Positions 26,622 to 37,830 of a stretch of DNA of 64,000 nucleotides are shown here, piece after piece. Position numbers and translations under genes: made by a program. Under the pieces are notes generated by a model. It was not told the origin of the DNA. It saw only the letters and a list, made by a program, of their open reading frames with translations, and ran no database searches. The stretch is from NCBI RefSeq assembly GCF_041260155.1, contig NC_091947.1, positions 34,606,032-34,670,031 of the forward strand, written 5' to 3'. How positions within the stretch are numbered: the stretch's first letter is position 1; every line of letters starts with the position of its first letter. The DNA comes from Ptychodera flava. Lineage: Eukaryota; Hemichordata; Enteropneusta; Ptychoderidae.

Positions 26622-26815
26622 ACATAATATACCATAATATGGCAAACGAAGCTAAGCCAATCAGAGCCACTGAAGTGCGCCACCGCCGTACGGTCAAAGG
26701 TCATATTTCATCTCGCACGAGCTGGTTGATAAGTTTTCCCTCGGTTCCGTGTTTCCGTGGTGTTCGTAATTTCGTCGCACCTATTGATTACGGGAGTTGT
26801 ACCTTGCTTACAGCT

Positions 26816-28195
26816 ATGGTAAGTTACGACCATACATTGCTTCCTTTCTCACAAACTTTTATGTGTGTAAAGTACCTCACCACCACTGATCGTGTAAACA
26901 CGGGGGTCAGTAGAGACCTCCAATCTCCATGCCATGGTACGGTCACGGCGTGAAACAAGCGCGCACTTTGTCTCTCTGATAGAAAAAGAGACTTCGAGAA
27001 CGGAATACATGTAGTTTTTTGACGTTTTAATCACCAACTATTATGGACTAAAGCTTAACTAGTTTATCTCCCATCGTAATTTTATTTATCATATATGATG
27101 TGAAAGCCCGTTTCAGTGGTGTTTTCTAATAACGCGTATCACAAGGAAAGGCATGCGGGTTGAGGGACTGTGGTTGAACTGTGTATGTGACGTCCAAAGT
27201 GATGTTGGGTTAATAATAATGGTTTTTAAACGACTGGCAAGCTACCAATGAATGGGGGTGGGGGTGGGGGGGTTGGGGTGGACTTTGGTGCCGGACTGAT
27301 GGTTTCTAATGCCAGTTATCGACAATGCAGTTACACAGCAATTTTTCATTGCCGTACGTTTTTTTACTTTGACCAAGTCGTGAGTTTGCTGTTTTGTTTT
27401 TAGGACTCTGCACACGTTGAAGTTGGACGTCGGAAGAGTTCGGGGAAAATGCCAATTGCTGATGAATATATAACTGACAGCAAGAAAAGACGTCAATTCC
27501 TGAGTAAACACAAGCAAGGCCTTAAGAGAAAGGTAAACAGGCAAATATGTTTCATGTTTTACCCTGAATGGCTTCCCTCGTGTTGTATGAAGCCTGCCAT
27601 GGCTTCATTTTCAACCAATCACAAGGTCTATATGTCTAAGTTCAGTGAGGTCAGTTGGTCACCGTGTAAAATCAACATTCACAAAGTTGAAGAATGAGGA
27701 CAACACACTTTTCAAAAACCGGTAAATGTAATGCTAAATTTCTTTGATAGCAAAGTTAACCGTTTGAACAGTCTATCTCTCTGAATTGCTGCCTACTTTC
27801 ATACAAAGTATTAATCAGCCTTATTTACGATTTTTGCAAAATGGATAAGGAGTAGATATTTCATGTATAGCTCAAATTCTGTTTTGCAGGTGAACAAGCT
27901 GCATGTGTGTACACACTGTGAAGTGCTTTTGTACATCAAGTCATGCAAAGAAACTGTTGTGTATGGTAGTACCAATACTATCAACAAGTTCAAGAGTGGA
28001 ACACTGTTGGTGGACTCTAAAAATCTGGAAGAAATTGAGAAACATGCTAGCAGTAGTGTACAACCACCAACCATTACTCCAAAGAAACCAAAATCTGCAT
28101 CACCTCATATGCAGATGTTTGCATCACCTGGCACTACAAAAAAGTACGTACTCAGTAGAGACACTCATCGTCAATACAGCTTCAGTTACTTTTAG
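26816..28195 (+). CDS. MADS-box-like DNA-binding protein, transposon-encoded (3 exons)
   Basis: Exons 26816-26818, 27404-27532 and 27890-28195 join in phase 0 into a 145-aa frame. The start ATG is followed at once by a perfect donor (ATG|gtaagt). The acceptors are tttttag and ttttgcag; the second donor is aag|gtaaac. Residues ~17-70 resemble a MADS domain: a basic stretch KKRRQFLSKHKQGLKRK where SRF/MEF2 have the FxKRKxGLxKKAxEL helix, then VNKLHVCTHCEVLLYIKS, matching the helix end and first strand of MEF2 (ELSVLCDCEIALIIF-like pattern). The ~75-residue tail is rich in Ser, Pro and Lys. MADS domains dimerise and bind CC(A/T)6GG sites, and exactly such a site is present in both ends of the host transposon. 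The likely role is TIR recognition or control of element transcription (inference). A weak donor (aaaaaa|gtacgt, ~28142) could extend it, but I see no further exon. It converges with the RAG1-N-like gene. Confidence 0.72.
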
Positions 28196-28875
28196 CGTAT
28201 ATTGGTCAGTCATGTTTAAAATGTAGTTCTTAAGCTTGTTCTGTAGTTCACTGTATTTTTATTTCTAAAATGCATGCTAGTCCATGGAAGTTTTTCTCCC
28301 ATTGAGTTTGTTCGTTTTACACTTTCTTTTTTAAACTGAAGCAATTTAATTGCTGTGATTACCTTGTTCTATTTAGATTGTATTTCAATTTAATATTGTA
28401 TGCTATCTTATTTGATGTTTTCTGTGCATTTTTTCCTCAATTTACACAAAAGTATTTACCACTCATTGTCAGTGAAAGGACATTTGATCATCATTTTCAG
28501 TTTTTTCCCAATATAACTCACAGTGATGTGATATTTGCATTTACCAAAAAAAAAAAAATAAATGAGACAAGATATTTTTTCTGAGAGTTTAAGAAAGATA
28601 TATATTGAGAATATAGATATAAGTACACAACATTTATCTGTATTTTATATTTTTTTGAGTTATAATAAACCATTATCTTTATATCTTATAAGGCATCATG
28701 ATTCCCTCCCCAAAATTTGGAGCGAAACTTTGCATAAAAGAACTTTATTTAACCCAGTCATAGAAAACAGGTGTCATGACTCTTTTTGCCCTAATCTAAT
28801 TGAAGCATATTCAAACATGACTTTCACTCACAAATTGGTTACACTTATGATGCTTCTAGTTTCATTACTGTAATA
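28196..28875. other. Convergent intergenic region inside the transposon
   Basis: AT-rich 680 bp between the stop of the MADS-like gene (+) and the stop of the RAG1-N-like gene (-). It would hold the 3' ends of both transcripts. Open frames here are short and unsupported. Confidence 0.5.
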
Positions 28876-31800
28876 TTACATTTCTTCATTCTCAAATGCT
28901 TCATTCTTTGCTATGTCTTCTGCTATGTCCAAAACAGCTGCTCCTTCTGCAGCATTTAAGAAATCAATAACAGCCTCTTTCAGTGCTTTTTTCTTTATTT
29001 CCTGCATCCTAACCTCAAACTCTGCCTTTGTATTTTCATTCCTCATACTTTTTACAACTTCCTCTGCTTTCGCTATTAACTCTGCTTTTGTTCTGCTCTG
29101 AAGTGATTCACCTTTCTTTCTTTGCTCTGGTGTGACATATATCTGTACAAATTTACTTCTTATGCTTGCTTTGGATTCATTCCCAAGCACACACTGGTAC
29201 AAAATAATCTCCATGTTTTTGGAACATGTACTGGTAAATGAAACAAGTTCTGGATCTAGCTCATTCCCACTAACTGATTTGTGCTGATTCTGGTCCAATG
29301 GTGTGGTCAAATACCTATGTAAAATGAAAATGTCAAATTCAAAATAAGATTAATATAATTGACAAGTAAAATTGGCAGTAAGTGTAAATAACAAATACTC
29401 TAATTCACATAATCATGTAACATGTACACACTTGGTATCTGATTTTTCCTACTCAGGCTACTTTCATGACACCTGTGTGACCCTACATCCACACATTTCT
29501 GTAGGTATGAGTTTTTTCATTTTCAAGTTACAACTCTGCAAAAGTCACCCATACAATTCAAAGCCAGAAAAAAACTCTAATGTATTTTGTCCAGTAAAAA
29601 CGGGACAAAAGTTGAATGTTGTATGACACTAAATCAACAAACATACTCTGATGCAAGGTTGCTATGGGGTCGCACTGTCATGAGCAGAGCATCTCTTTTG
29701 CTGGTATGGGTTTACAATTTTTATTTCAAACTCAGCACTCTCACTCATCCTAGAACAAAATTTGATTTTTGTTTGTTACAAAGGTGTTAAAAGTTGAGTG
29801 CTTTATGATGCCACACCAACAAAGATGCCAGGATGTAAGGTCACTCAGGGGTCATGACATGCAGATTGACATAATATTCCTTCAAACTTGCACACATTCA
29901 CAGAGACGGTGTTTTATCGACTTGTACATGTATACCACACAAGTCATGTGATGGCACTACACATGTTCAACATATGCATAAGTGCATGTATGAATGCATT
30001 TATTTCAATCTGTATTCACACGTTACTTGCAAAGCTGTTCACTTGAATTTGTGATTTGACCTATTACAGCTGCTCTATCAAATTAATTACCTCTCTTTGC
30101 GCAATTTTACACGCCATGCTGTAACTTCATTGTTCTTTTTCTTCCTTGATTGGTGGCTTGTTTCCCTTGTGTCATCACTGTACTGAATAAGTTCCATGGT
30201 CTTCTTTCTCAGCTGCCAAATTTAATCAAGAAATAACATTTATGGCATGAATCTGAGTGTTTTTCAATCCATATTACTGTAACAAGCCAGCTGGTTTTAA
30301 GAGGACACTCTTGACTATGAGATTAATCTAACACGATATTTACTTGATAAATATTATAAATGAAAATGAAGGACTTGCAAAGTCTTATCAAGCACTTCAC
30401 ATATTAAATAATGTGAGGACCAGTGATTGATGATTGATAGGGACTCTAAATGTGTAGGTGATTTTTATTTTCTACAATTTTTAAATCTGTTTGACTGGAC
30501 ACCTTTGAATACTTACCAAACCTAAATTGTCGAGGTTGCGGAATGTTCGCCGCCATTCACTCGCAAACATAGCCCCAACTGCCCATCTCTTTGAAGATTT
30601 ATTGATTTCCTCTAAGCGGGCATCCATGTCCTCTCCATTGGTAGGATTGCCAGTAGTAGAAATACTTTCTGTCTGTTCCATAAACCTTGCCAGCTCTGGT
30701 GGCATCATTGCTCTATCCAGTCTGAGGTACAGAATGATTTCAAAAAAGTCTTTTCTTAATATATATTATGAATTTATACTAAATAAACTTAACAGGTACT
30801 TCTATTAGGGCAACCAACTTGGGCCTTGTGAAGTGTACTGCCATCGATAAGATCATCCAAACTCTCTCTGATGAAACTGATGTATTTATATTTTTTAAAT
30901 TAATGAAAGTAAGACCAATGTCGTTCCAGCAACATCAATATGAATGTTGGATTTGGATACTGAAGGGGACATAATGATAACCCTACAATTCAAGATGTAA
31001 AATCTAGTTTATGTAACATGATGCCATTACATATGAAGTATAAGCTATGAGATCTCTTTTTTTAAAACTTACCTATCAAACTTATCTATCAGCTGATATT
31101 TCGAATCCCTTGACTTGCTCCACATCGGTGCAAACACTGCTGATGAAGCTTTGATTAGGTCAGCTCTATTCAAACGTACACCCATTCTGTACACAAGAAT
31201 AGCACCAGCATACCGGTAAGTCTGTTCAAATAGATATGTGTAGTTTGGATTGGTAGCTGTTGCAGCAAACAGAATGAAATCGTTCACCGACATCATCTCA
31301 TTAGCCTTCATCTTCTGTCTTACATATGGTACCATTAATTCCCTGATGTTTCCCTGAATAGCAACATCCAGTAGCTGCCAGGCTATGTGGTGATCACCTC
31401 CACTCATCGCATACTGTTGGGCTTTCTCACTAATAAATCCCATTTCATGTGCAAGGTCTCCCATGAAAACTTCCCAGTTCAGCGAGAAAAAATGTCTAAC
31501 CATGTTCATTTCAACATGCAATTTACCAGCTGACAGCACTACCCATCCGAACTCAGTTTTCAGTCTCGGCATTGGACAGAAGGGGTGTGTCTTCTTGAAA
31601 TGACTATCAAGCTTATCTTGTCCATATACACTTTCATTACAAACAGTGCATATGAATGTTTCAGAAATGATATTTCTAGCAAGCGAATATGGCAGACCAT
31701 CCATTGTGATTTTGAGCCACTTTCGGGCATTTGAGCTTTCTTCCGATGCATCTTGTGACACATTTGCTGCTTTGCCTATGGCTCTTAGCACCTCAGTGAC

Positions 31801-34508
31801 TGTTTCATAAGAGTTAGGATTAACAAAGATTGGTTCCCCACACTTTACTTTAACAGGTTCATCTGGATGTCTTGATTCCATGTGACTATAAGGTCTGCTG
31901 TCTTCCTTGACTGTAATATCAGCCTCATCTCCAGTTTGGGACACTGAAATAATATACTCCTTTGCCTGTGAATACTGGGCAGGTGGTCGTAGTAACATTG
32001 TTCCTAGTGTATGTTTTCCTAGTTAAATTGCAAAAATAAGCTGCATTATCGACCACGCATAAATTCACCATGCATTGAAATATGTAATTGTTCTTTGTGA
32101 GAAAAACTGTACATAGAATCGTTTACTTGCCCTGGAGGCAAAATTAGTTATAAAGTCTATTAAGCTTTGCATCCATGTACAATCTTGAAAGAGAGGCAGG
32201 TAAATGGCAAAGAAACAAGAATGTTTAGCACAAACATTTCATTCATGTTTTTGTTTTATTGTTTGTATTTTCACTCAGAAATTGCCCAACCATAGAATAA
32301 AAGAAGAAATAAGTTTCTTGAAACCATAACAGATTTTGCTGCAAGGTGAAACACTGCTACTATACAGGTGGTTTATATTATGCAGATTTCAGAAGACCTG
32401 TCATTTTTAGTTCTCATAGGTTTGAATGTCAGAATATGCTAGTCAGGAAATGCAATACACAAAAAAACCAACATGCACAAGGACGAAAGCCAGAGAAGTA
32501 CTCTAAACCAAAAAAAATTTCATATGGTGTGCATAAAATAAAACTGTACAATATAGATACAAACTACCGACCAGTTAGTTTATTAGTTGCCTCTTTGAAG
32601 TCAGCTCTACACTCAGCATTTGGACATTTCCTGGCAGTCTTTTTCATGACAGCATCACAGGCAGGACACTTCTTTGAATGCATCATACTCTCTATCTCTG
32701 TCACTTTCTTATCAATATCATCACTAACATTGTCCCCATCTTTGCAGTGTTGTGAAACCACTTCTTCCAGTGCAATTTGTGATAATTTTTTCATCTGCAA
32801 ATGTTAAAAATAGATAAAAAGGTTTATTAATTTAATTTTTTTTTTGATCCCAAGCAAACTTAAAAAAAATTATGAGGCATACTCACTTCTTTCTTTACAA
32901 CAGCAAATGACTCTGCTATCACTTTCGAACCAATAATCTTATCTGCAAGTTCATTCTTCAGAGTGTCATCACCTGCTTTAACCTTATCATACTTCATCCA
33001 CACCCTGTGAATAAATTAAATACTTCTGTTGAATTTCTTGTCACTTCCAAATTTTCTGACAACATAATTGCCAAATTAAAATGTTTATCAAATTCCATCA
33101 GTGATATCTTCGCTTTGGGTCTTTAATCTAATGAATGATTTAAACACATCAGTATTGTCAAAAAATCACTTTACTTTTACTATTTTATGAAAATTACAGC
33201 TATGCTTAGATTTAAGAGCAAATACTTGAAAGATTCATGTTGGTCGGACCCTGTAGAAAATAGAAATTTAAAAATAGTAAAAAACTGATGTGCAAGTCTA
33301 AACTGTGGCTTCTGGTGCATTGTCAAAAGATAGAAATAAAACTTGGGTTTCAGTTCCTTCTTACCAATTCAGTATTTTTCAGATCCCCTTCAATATCACA
33401 AAACTTTCCAAACCCCTGTCAGTTCTTCCCCACCTTTCCAGAGGTGTGTGTGAATGCAACAAAACAGTATATGGGAAAAATATAAAATACCTTGGTGATA
33501 GATTTCCTTTAGTTTGCAAAAGTCCATTTCCAAGTAACGCGTAGCAAACACTTGTGAGTATTGAAACTCTAGGTTTTCCACCTGCACGTACATCATATTG
33601 TCTTTGAATAATTTGGTCATTGTCAAACGCCACACCAATGTCCCCATGAGGAAGGCTGACTGGCTCTTGAGACATTGAACTCAACCAGTTTCTAAAAGTT
33701 CCCAGGAACCACTGGGATTCACCTTGCTGAGCAATGATACCACCATTTTGCTTCCAGTTACTGCATATATCATGATAGTCAGTAAGAATGAGAGTGGTGC
33801 AACAAAGGAAGTGCAAACCAGGTTATATAGTTGTTCCATTGCCATGGCCTTCTGTGAAACTGGTGTTGCTGTTGATGACCCTTCACAGAGACCATTGATT
33901 GCACTCTGTAGTACTTTGCTTCTGTTTCTGTAATACAAGTTTTCATCTAGCTGCAGTAGACTTGGAATTTCTCTATAGGTCTGATCAAATGTTTGAGCAT
34001 CTGCAACCACAGCCCTAGATTCTGATTTGAATATGTTGTAAGTAATTTTACATTTTGTCTCATTGTCCATGGAAATTACATCACATGTGTCAGTTAGAAT
34101 AGTTACGGATTGTTCTGTCTGTGTGCTGACATTTTCCTTGCTAATGCAGCATTTGTCACATATGCTCTTTTCACTCTGTACTGCAGCTTCCCCTAAACTT
34201 GTATCTGATAAGGTATAGGAGTGGTCAGGGTCAACTTTAAAACATATTTGACAGTCATCACTGTGGGAAGTAAAGACGTGCATCATTTTGTCTGTTCTAA
34301 AACGCTTCTTTTTAGACAGCCCTGCAGTCTGTCGTGTCTTCTTGGTCTTCTGATATATCAACTCCCCACAATCTCTGTATTTCTGACTGAAAATGAAATG
34401 CTTCAAAACAGCGTCTAAAATCTGTAATTACACTTCCGCACCCTCTGCACAATGTGCTCAGACATTGGATATGGAACTCTACATCTTCCTCGCCTACGGT
34501 GAAGTTTT
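28876..34508 (-). CDS. RAG1-N-terminal-like zinc module + zinc ribbon + C2H2 putative transposase (7 exons)
   Basis: Exons (5'-3'): ~34508-33491, 33004-32887, 32794-32572, 32018-31073, 30721-30517, 30212-30091, 29314-28876. All six junctions have GT..AG ends and compatible phases; about 1020 aa in all. Exon 1 has LCRGCG (34452-34435), then LWGVDISED (34371-34345), then MMHVFTSHSDDCQIC (~34280-34240). This order matches the RAG1 N-terminal pattern CRxCG...DV..D...W.PH...CDIC and N-RAG transposon proteins. Later come FVAPLSF..MIYAVTGSK and GDIGVAFDNDQII, a zinc ribbon CPACx10CPNAEC (exon 3), a C2H2 finger CTVCx12HFKKTH and GKLHVEMNMVRHFF (exon 4), LEEINKSSKRW (exon 5) and a charged, coiled-coil-like tail (exon 7). 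Exon 1 carries two lesions: one near 34306-34316, where a further Cys-pair segment also seems missing, and a one-base shift at ~33701-33706. Exons 2-7 are intact. The true 5' end may lie further upstream. Transposase function is inferred. Confidence 0.75.
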
Positions 34509-34509
34509 G

Positions 34510-35363
34510 GAGGGGGAAAATTTGGAGGGAGGTAATGGGGGAGGAGAGAGTAAGGAAAGATGGAGAGCAAATAAGAGGAAGGATTGAAGTTAGATGAGAT
34601 AATATTGTATTTGAATTTCTTACAGATGAGTCAAAGGTTTACCTTCAATAATCAGTTGCATTACTTTGTTTGTTTATCAGCATGCGAATAGATATCTGTC
34701 GAGGCAGAGAAGGGTCAGCCTTACAATACCCTCATACAGACCCAGGAGCATTACTCAAGGACCCATATACTCCATGACACACAATAAGAAGGGACACAAC
34801 ACACTTCAAAGTTGTTTTAAAATTTTAAAACAAGAAAATAAATATTATAAACAATTATACGTTCAAAATAAAACTCAATTATAAATATATAGTTGAAATG
34901 AGAATTCTTTGTTCATGAATATAAAAACATGCAAAGCTGGATCAAAAGAATTTCAAGTGATTATAAATGTTTAATAAGGGATGCAGTTGAACATACATGG
35001 AAATATAAACTTCAATAGACTCAACTGGAAGTTTAAAACTGTTTTAAATACAACAAAATCCTTAAACAAAAATGTGCCTTTTGTATGCCTTTTGCACCAA
35101 TGTTGGCAGCCTTTTTTCTCAATAGTGTAAATGAAACATATAAAACTATAAAATTTTCTACATGAATGTAAAAACATCAACAGCTGCATGCAAAACGACA
35201 CAATAGCTTAAAGGGACAGTTTTAAATATGGTATCGATGATTTGTTTAATATTTCTAGTGTTATCAGCTACAGTTTCTAGTTCTAAGAAAGAATTAAATC
35301 AAAACTACATTGAAAAATAAACTCTTGACTGAAGCTTTTCAAAACAACACAATACTTCAACGT
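34510..35363. promoter_or_regulatory. Probable 5' region of the RAG1-N-like gene
   Basis: About 850 bp between the HIRAN gene stop and the first recognised exon of the RAG1-N-like gene, both on minus. It must contain that gene's promoter and perhaps an unseen first exon with the ATG, since the frame through FTVGEEDVEF has no ATG of its own. No defined motif was identified. Confidence 0.35.
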
Positions 35364-37356
35364 CTACAATAATGTGCCCTCCGTACCCATGTTGGCAACA
35401 ATATTCTCCAACTTTTCTCTTGTTGATAGAACATCTTTTTCATTCTTCACAGTAACCTGATAGATGCAGTGTAACACTGCACCACCACCTGGCCTGTCCT
35501 GTAGTCTTTTAGTTCCCTTCTGAAACTTTTCATGATGGCTTGGTTTTACGCTGAGTCCAACATCATCAGTGTAATGACTGAAATATAGGGGAAAATATAT
35601 ATGTGATTTAAATTTCCACTTACAAATTTTTACCTGAAAATAGAGTCTCCCAAACAAGGTTCCCGAGTCACATAACTATAAGCTTATGAAGTCTATTTTC
35701 AGGTCATGTCCAACATATTAAATGCTTCATACATTGCATACTTGGTACACTGAGTAAAGGGCTTTTCAAAATAATGTTCAGCATTTATTGATTGTTGATA
35801 AGACAACTTTTCAAAACTCACCACATTATCTTTGAGGCAGTGCCATTGTCAAGCAACTCCCTAAACATTCTGCATAGATTGGCTGGTACACGGCCAACTT
35901 GACGACCAGCAATATCCAAGACCTTCTGAGCAGGTTGTTTCCCTCTTTCCTTCCTTGTAATATCATTATGAAATTGTTGTGGAATGTCACATAAATGTGG
36001 CATCCACACACCAACAGCATGGATATCATGCTCATTATTTTCTTCCGCAACCAACTTCAGTGGTATGTCAGTGTGGGGACGAATCCTGAAATGGTGATAT
36101 CTAGGGTAACAAATGAAAAAGAAGGAAAAAGAAAGTTACAGCTGTAATGTGCATATCAGAAAATGTTTGAAAAAACACTTCTCTGACATCTCCGAGTTAT
36201 AATAGCACTGCTATCTGATATTGTGTGTGGGGGTACCTCAGCAGTGACCCCTTACTATCACAAATTAAAATGACCCATGCTGCAACATTTTTGGTGGTTC
36301 CATAGTTTGAGTTATGTACATGTTACATGTTTATAAAAAGGTGCCTTGTTAGAGTGATGGCTTTGAACAGAAGATGCATGACATTCTCTTTCATCCACCT
36401 GTCCTGTGGATACAAGAATGTTGATGTAAAAGTGTGTGAACCAACAGCCAGCAAGCAAAATATTAAACATACATACCCTTTAACCACACTTTCAATTTTT
36501 ATTTCACAAACTGAAGTGGTGGGACTTGATGAAGTGGAAGCAACTGCTTCCTGAGCAACAGCCTCTGAAATTTTAAATATGAACATGGAGCAAAATTAGA
36601 CATTATTTTGTCCACATAAATCATCTTGATCGAAAGATAATATATCTATTTTAGAAGAGTGAATATGGTTCTATCGATGCGTACTCCATGTTATAAAAAC
36701 ACGGTCACATCATAATCAAACCTGGGGACGAGTGTAAGCCCCGGCCCGGGTCACCAAAAAACATGCATAAGCCGAAGTTCCCTACCCTGCGTAATCGATG
36801 GGGCAAGTCGCTTGACTACAGAGAGGCAACACGATACATCTGCGAATCAAACACCTTTCGCCACGCCAGGAGTCGGTGGCTACGGAACTATGACAACTTT
36901 TTGACGAACATCATGTTATTTAGTGAAGCTAAGCATGGAGCTACATCGGCTAATTATATCATGGTCATTTCAAAGAGAGAGCAAACGTGTCTTCGCCAAA
37001 AAAAGTGAAATGCTCCTCTGCATGCTCTGGTGAATGTGTCAATTGTTTATAGCTTTGTCGGAACCATAGAGGTACAGCTGTAGATGCAACGTACTTTCAA
37101 AATCGCGTACCATTTTTAGTCTGCGTCAAACAACCACAACTTAGGTATCATTTTAAAGCTCTGACATCGCTCTTTCTTCTAGCAAAAGGTCATTCGCGTA
37201 CCAACAAAAACAACCTTGAAAACAGTATTTCTAATAAACATGGCAAACATCTACAAAATGATTCTCGGTGCTTGAGAGAAATCGATAAGCTGGCGGTAGA
37301 AATGAATCGTAAATATCTCGACTATTTTTTCACTTACCGGACTCGTTGTTGGCCAT
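35364..37356 (-). CDS. HIRAN-domain protein, transposon-encoded (4 exons)
   Basis: Exons 37356-37338, 36564-36477, 36100-35822 and 35577-35364 total 600 nt, exactly 199 codons plus a TAG stop, with all phases consistent. Starting ATG GCC AAC AAC GAG is followed by donor gtaag. Residues ~26-120 fit the HIRAN pattern: CEIKIESVVKGYHHFRIRP, then LKLVAEENNEHDIHAVGVW (the conserved L.LV.E..N..D..A..V strand), then KVLDIAGRQVGRVPANL (the ..VG.IP. signature). The ~75-residue tail includes GGGAVLHCIYQV. HIRAN domains of HLTF and Rad5 bind 3'-OH single-stranded DNA ends at forks. In those proteins HIRAN is joined to a SWI/SNF helicase; here it stands almost alone. A role in handling transposon or target 3' ends is inference. 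The start lies ~210 bp inside the right TIR and reads inward. Confidence 0.78.
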
Positions 37357-37533
37357 GATGTTCTGTTGAATATGTGGATCATGTTGACAGTCGAAATTTG
37401 TCGAACTTCATTAGACAAAGGCTTAATTAGCGGCCGAAAACTGCCGAGCACACTTGGCCGGTGATTTGTGACCCTGGCGTGACCTCTGATGTAATCTGGT
37501 CGATGATTGGCTTATAGTCTGAATACATTATCA

Positions 37534-37568
37534 TAATGAGTCTCCAATTTTGGAGCTGACCCGGACTG
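37534..37568 (-). repeat. Right TIR (35 bp) with CArG box at 37544-37553
   Basis: Reverse complement of 26587-26621, followed by the duplication AAATG (37569-37573). CCAATTTTGG on the plus strand is the same CArG box, again at bases 16-25 from the end. Confidence 0.95.
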
Positions 37569-37643
37569 AAATGGTCACGCTGATAACAGCAAGAGAGACA
37601 CACTTCACATCTGACCAAATGTTTCGCTAATTAATGAGCTAAT

Positions 37644-37712
37644 TGTGTGTGTGGCACATGATATCGCTGGGTATATTGCAAATTGGCTGTCCGGGGCGCA
37701 GTCACGACGTCT
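37644..37712. repeat. Terminal-repeat-like sequence (right copy)
   Basis: 'gtgtgtgtggcacatgatatcg' followed by 'ctgggtatattgcaaattgg' and 'ctgtccggggcgcagtcacg' is the inverted counterpart of 20460-20535. It lies only ~75 bp beyond the 11-kb transposon, so that element may be nested in an older one spanning 20.46-37.71 kb. Confidence 0.65.
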
Positions 37713-37830
37713 GTAAGGAACAGATTTGCAGTAACAAAAGTCTACGACTTGTCCTTACAGACCATCAGATGCACATTTCGTTCAAAACTGCTTGCACTGT
37801 GGTATCATTCGTATAAAATACAGGGTTTAA

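Larger units (their letters stand above)
26587..37568. mobile_element. ~11 kb DNA transposon with RAG1-N-like, HIRAN and MADS-like genes
   Basis: Both ends carry the same 35 bases in inverted orientation, beginning CAGTCCGGGTCAGC. They are flanked by AAATG at 26582-26586 and 37569-37573, a 5-bp target duplication. Inside are a plus-strand MADS-like gene (26816-28195), a minus-strand seven-exon gene with an N-terminal RAG1-like zinc module (34508-28876) and a minus-strand HIRAN gene (37356-35364). The HIRAN gene starts about 210 bp inside the right end and the MADS-like gene about 230 bp inside the left end, so the outer two genes read inward from the TIRs. This is the organisation of an autonomous element. 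Family placement is inference: RAG1-N-like proteins are known from invertebrate N-RAG-TP elements, and 5-bp duplications are also made by Transib/RAG transposases. Confidence 0.9.

Noticed and set aside
32346..32807. 153-codon plus-strand frame
   Set aside because: Overlaps antisense the zinc-ribbon exon 32572-32794, whose Cys motif and splice phases show minus is the coding strand.
33724..33933. Plus-strand frame opposite the RAG1-N-like exon
   Set aside because: Shadow of the minus-strand coding exon, which has domain motifs and splice-consistent continuation.
26587..37568. Assignment of the element to Transib/ProtoRAG
   Set aside because: The 5-bp duplication fits, but the ends begin CAGTCC rather than CAC, and no RAG1 core or RAG2-like kelch protein is seen.
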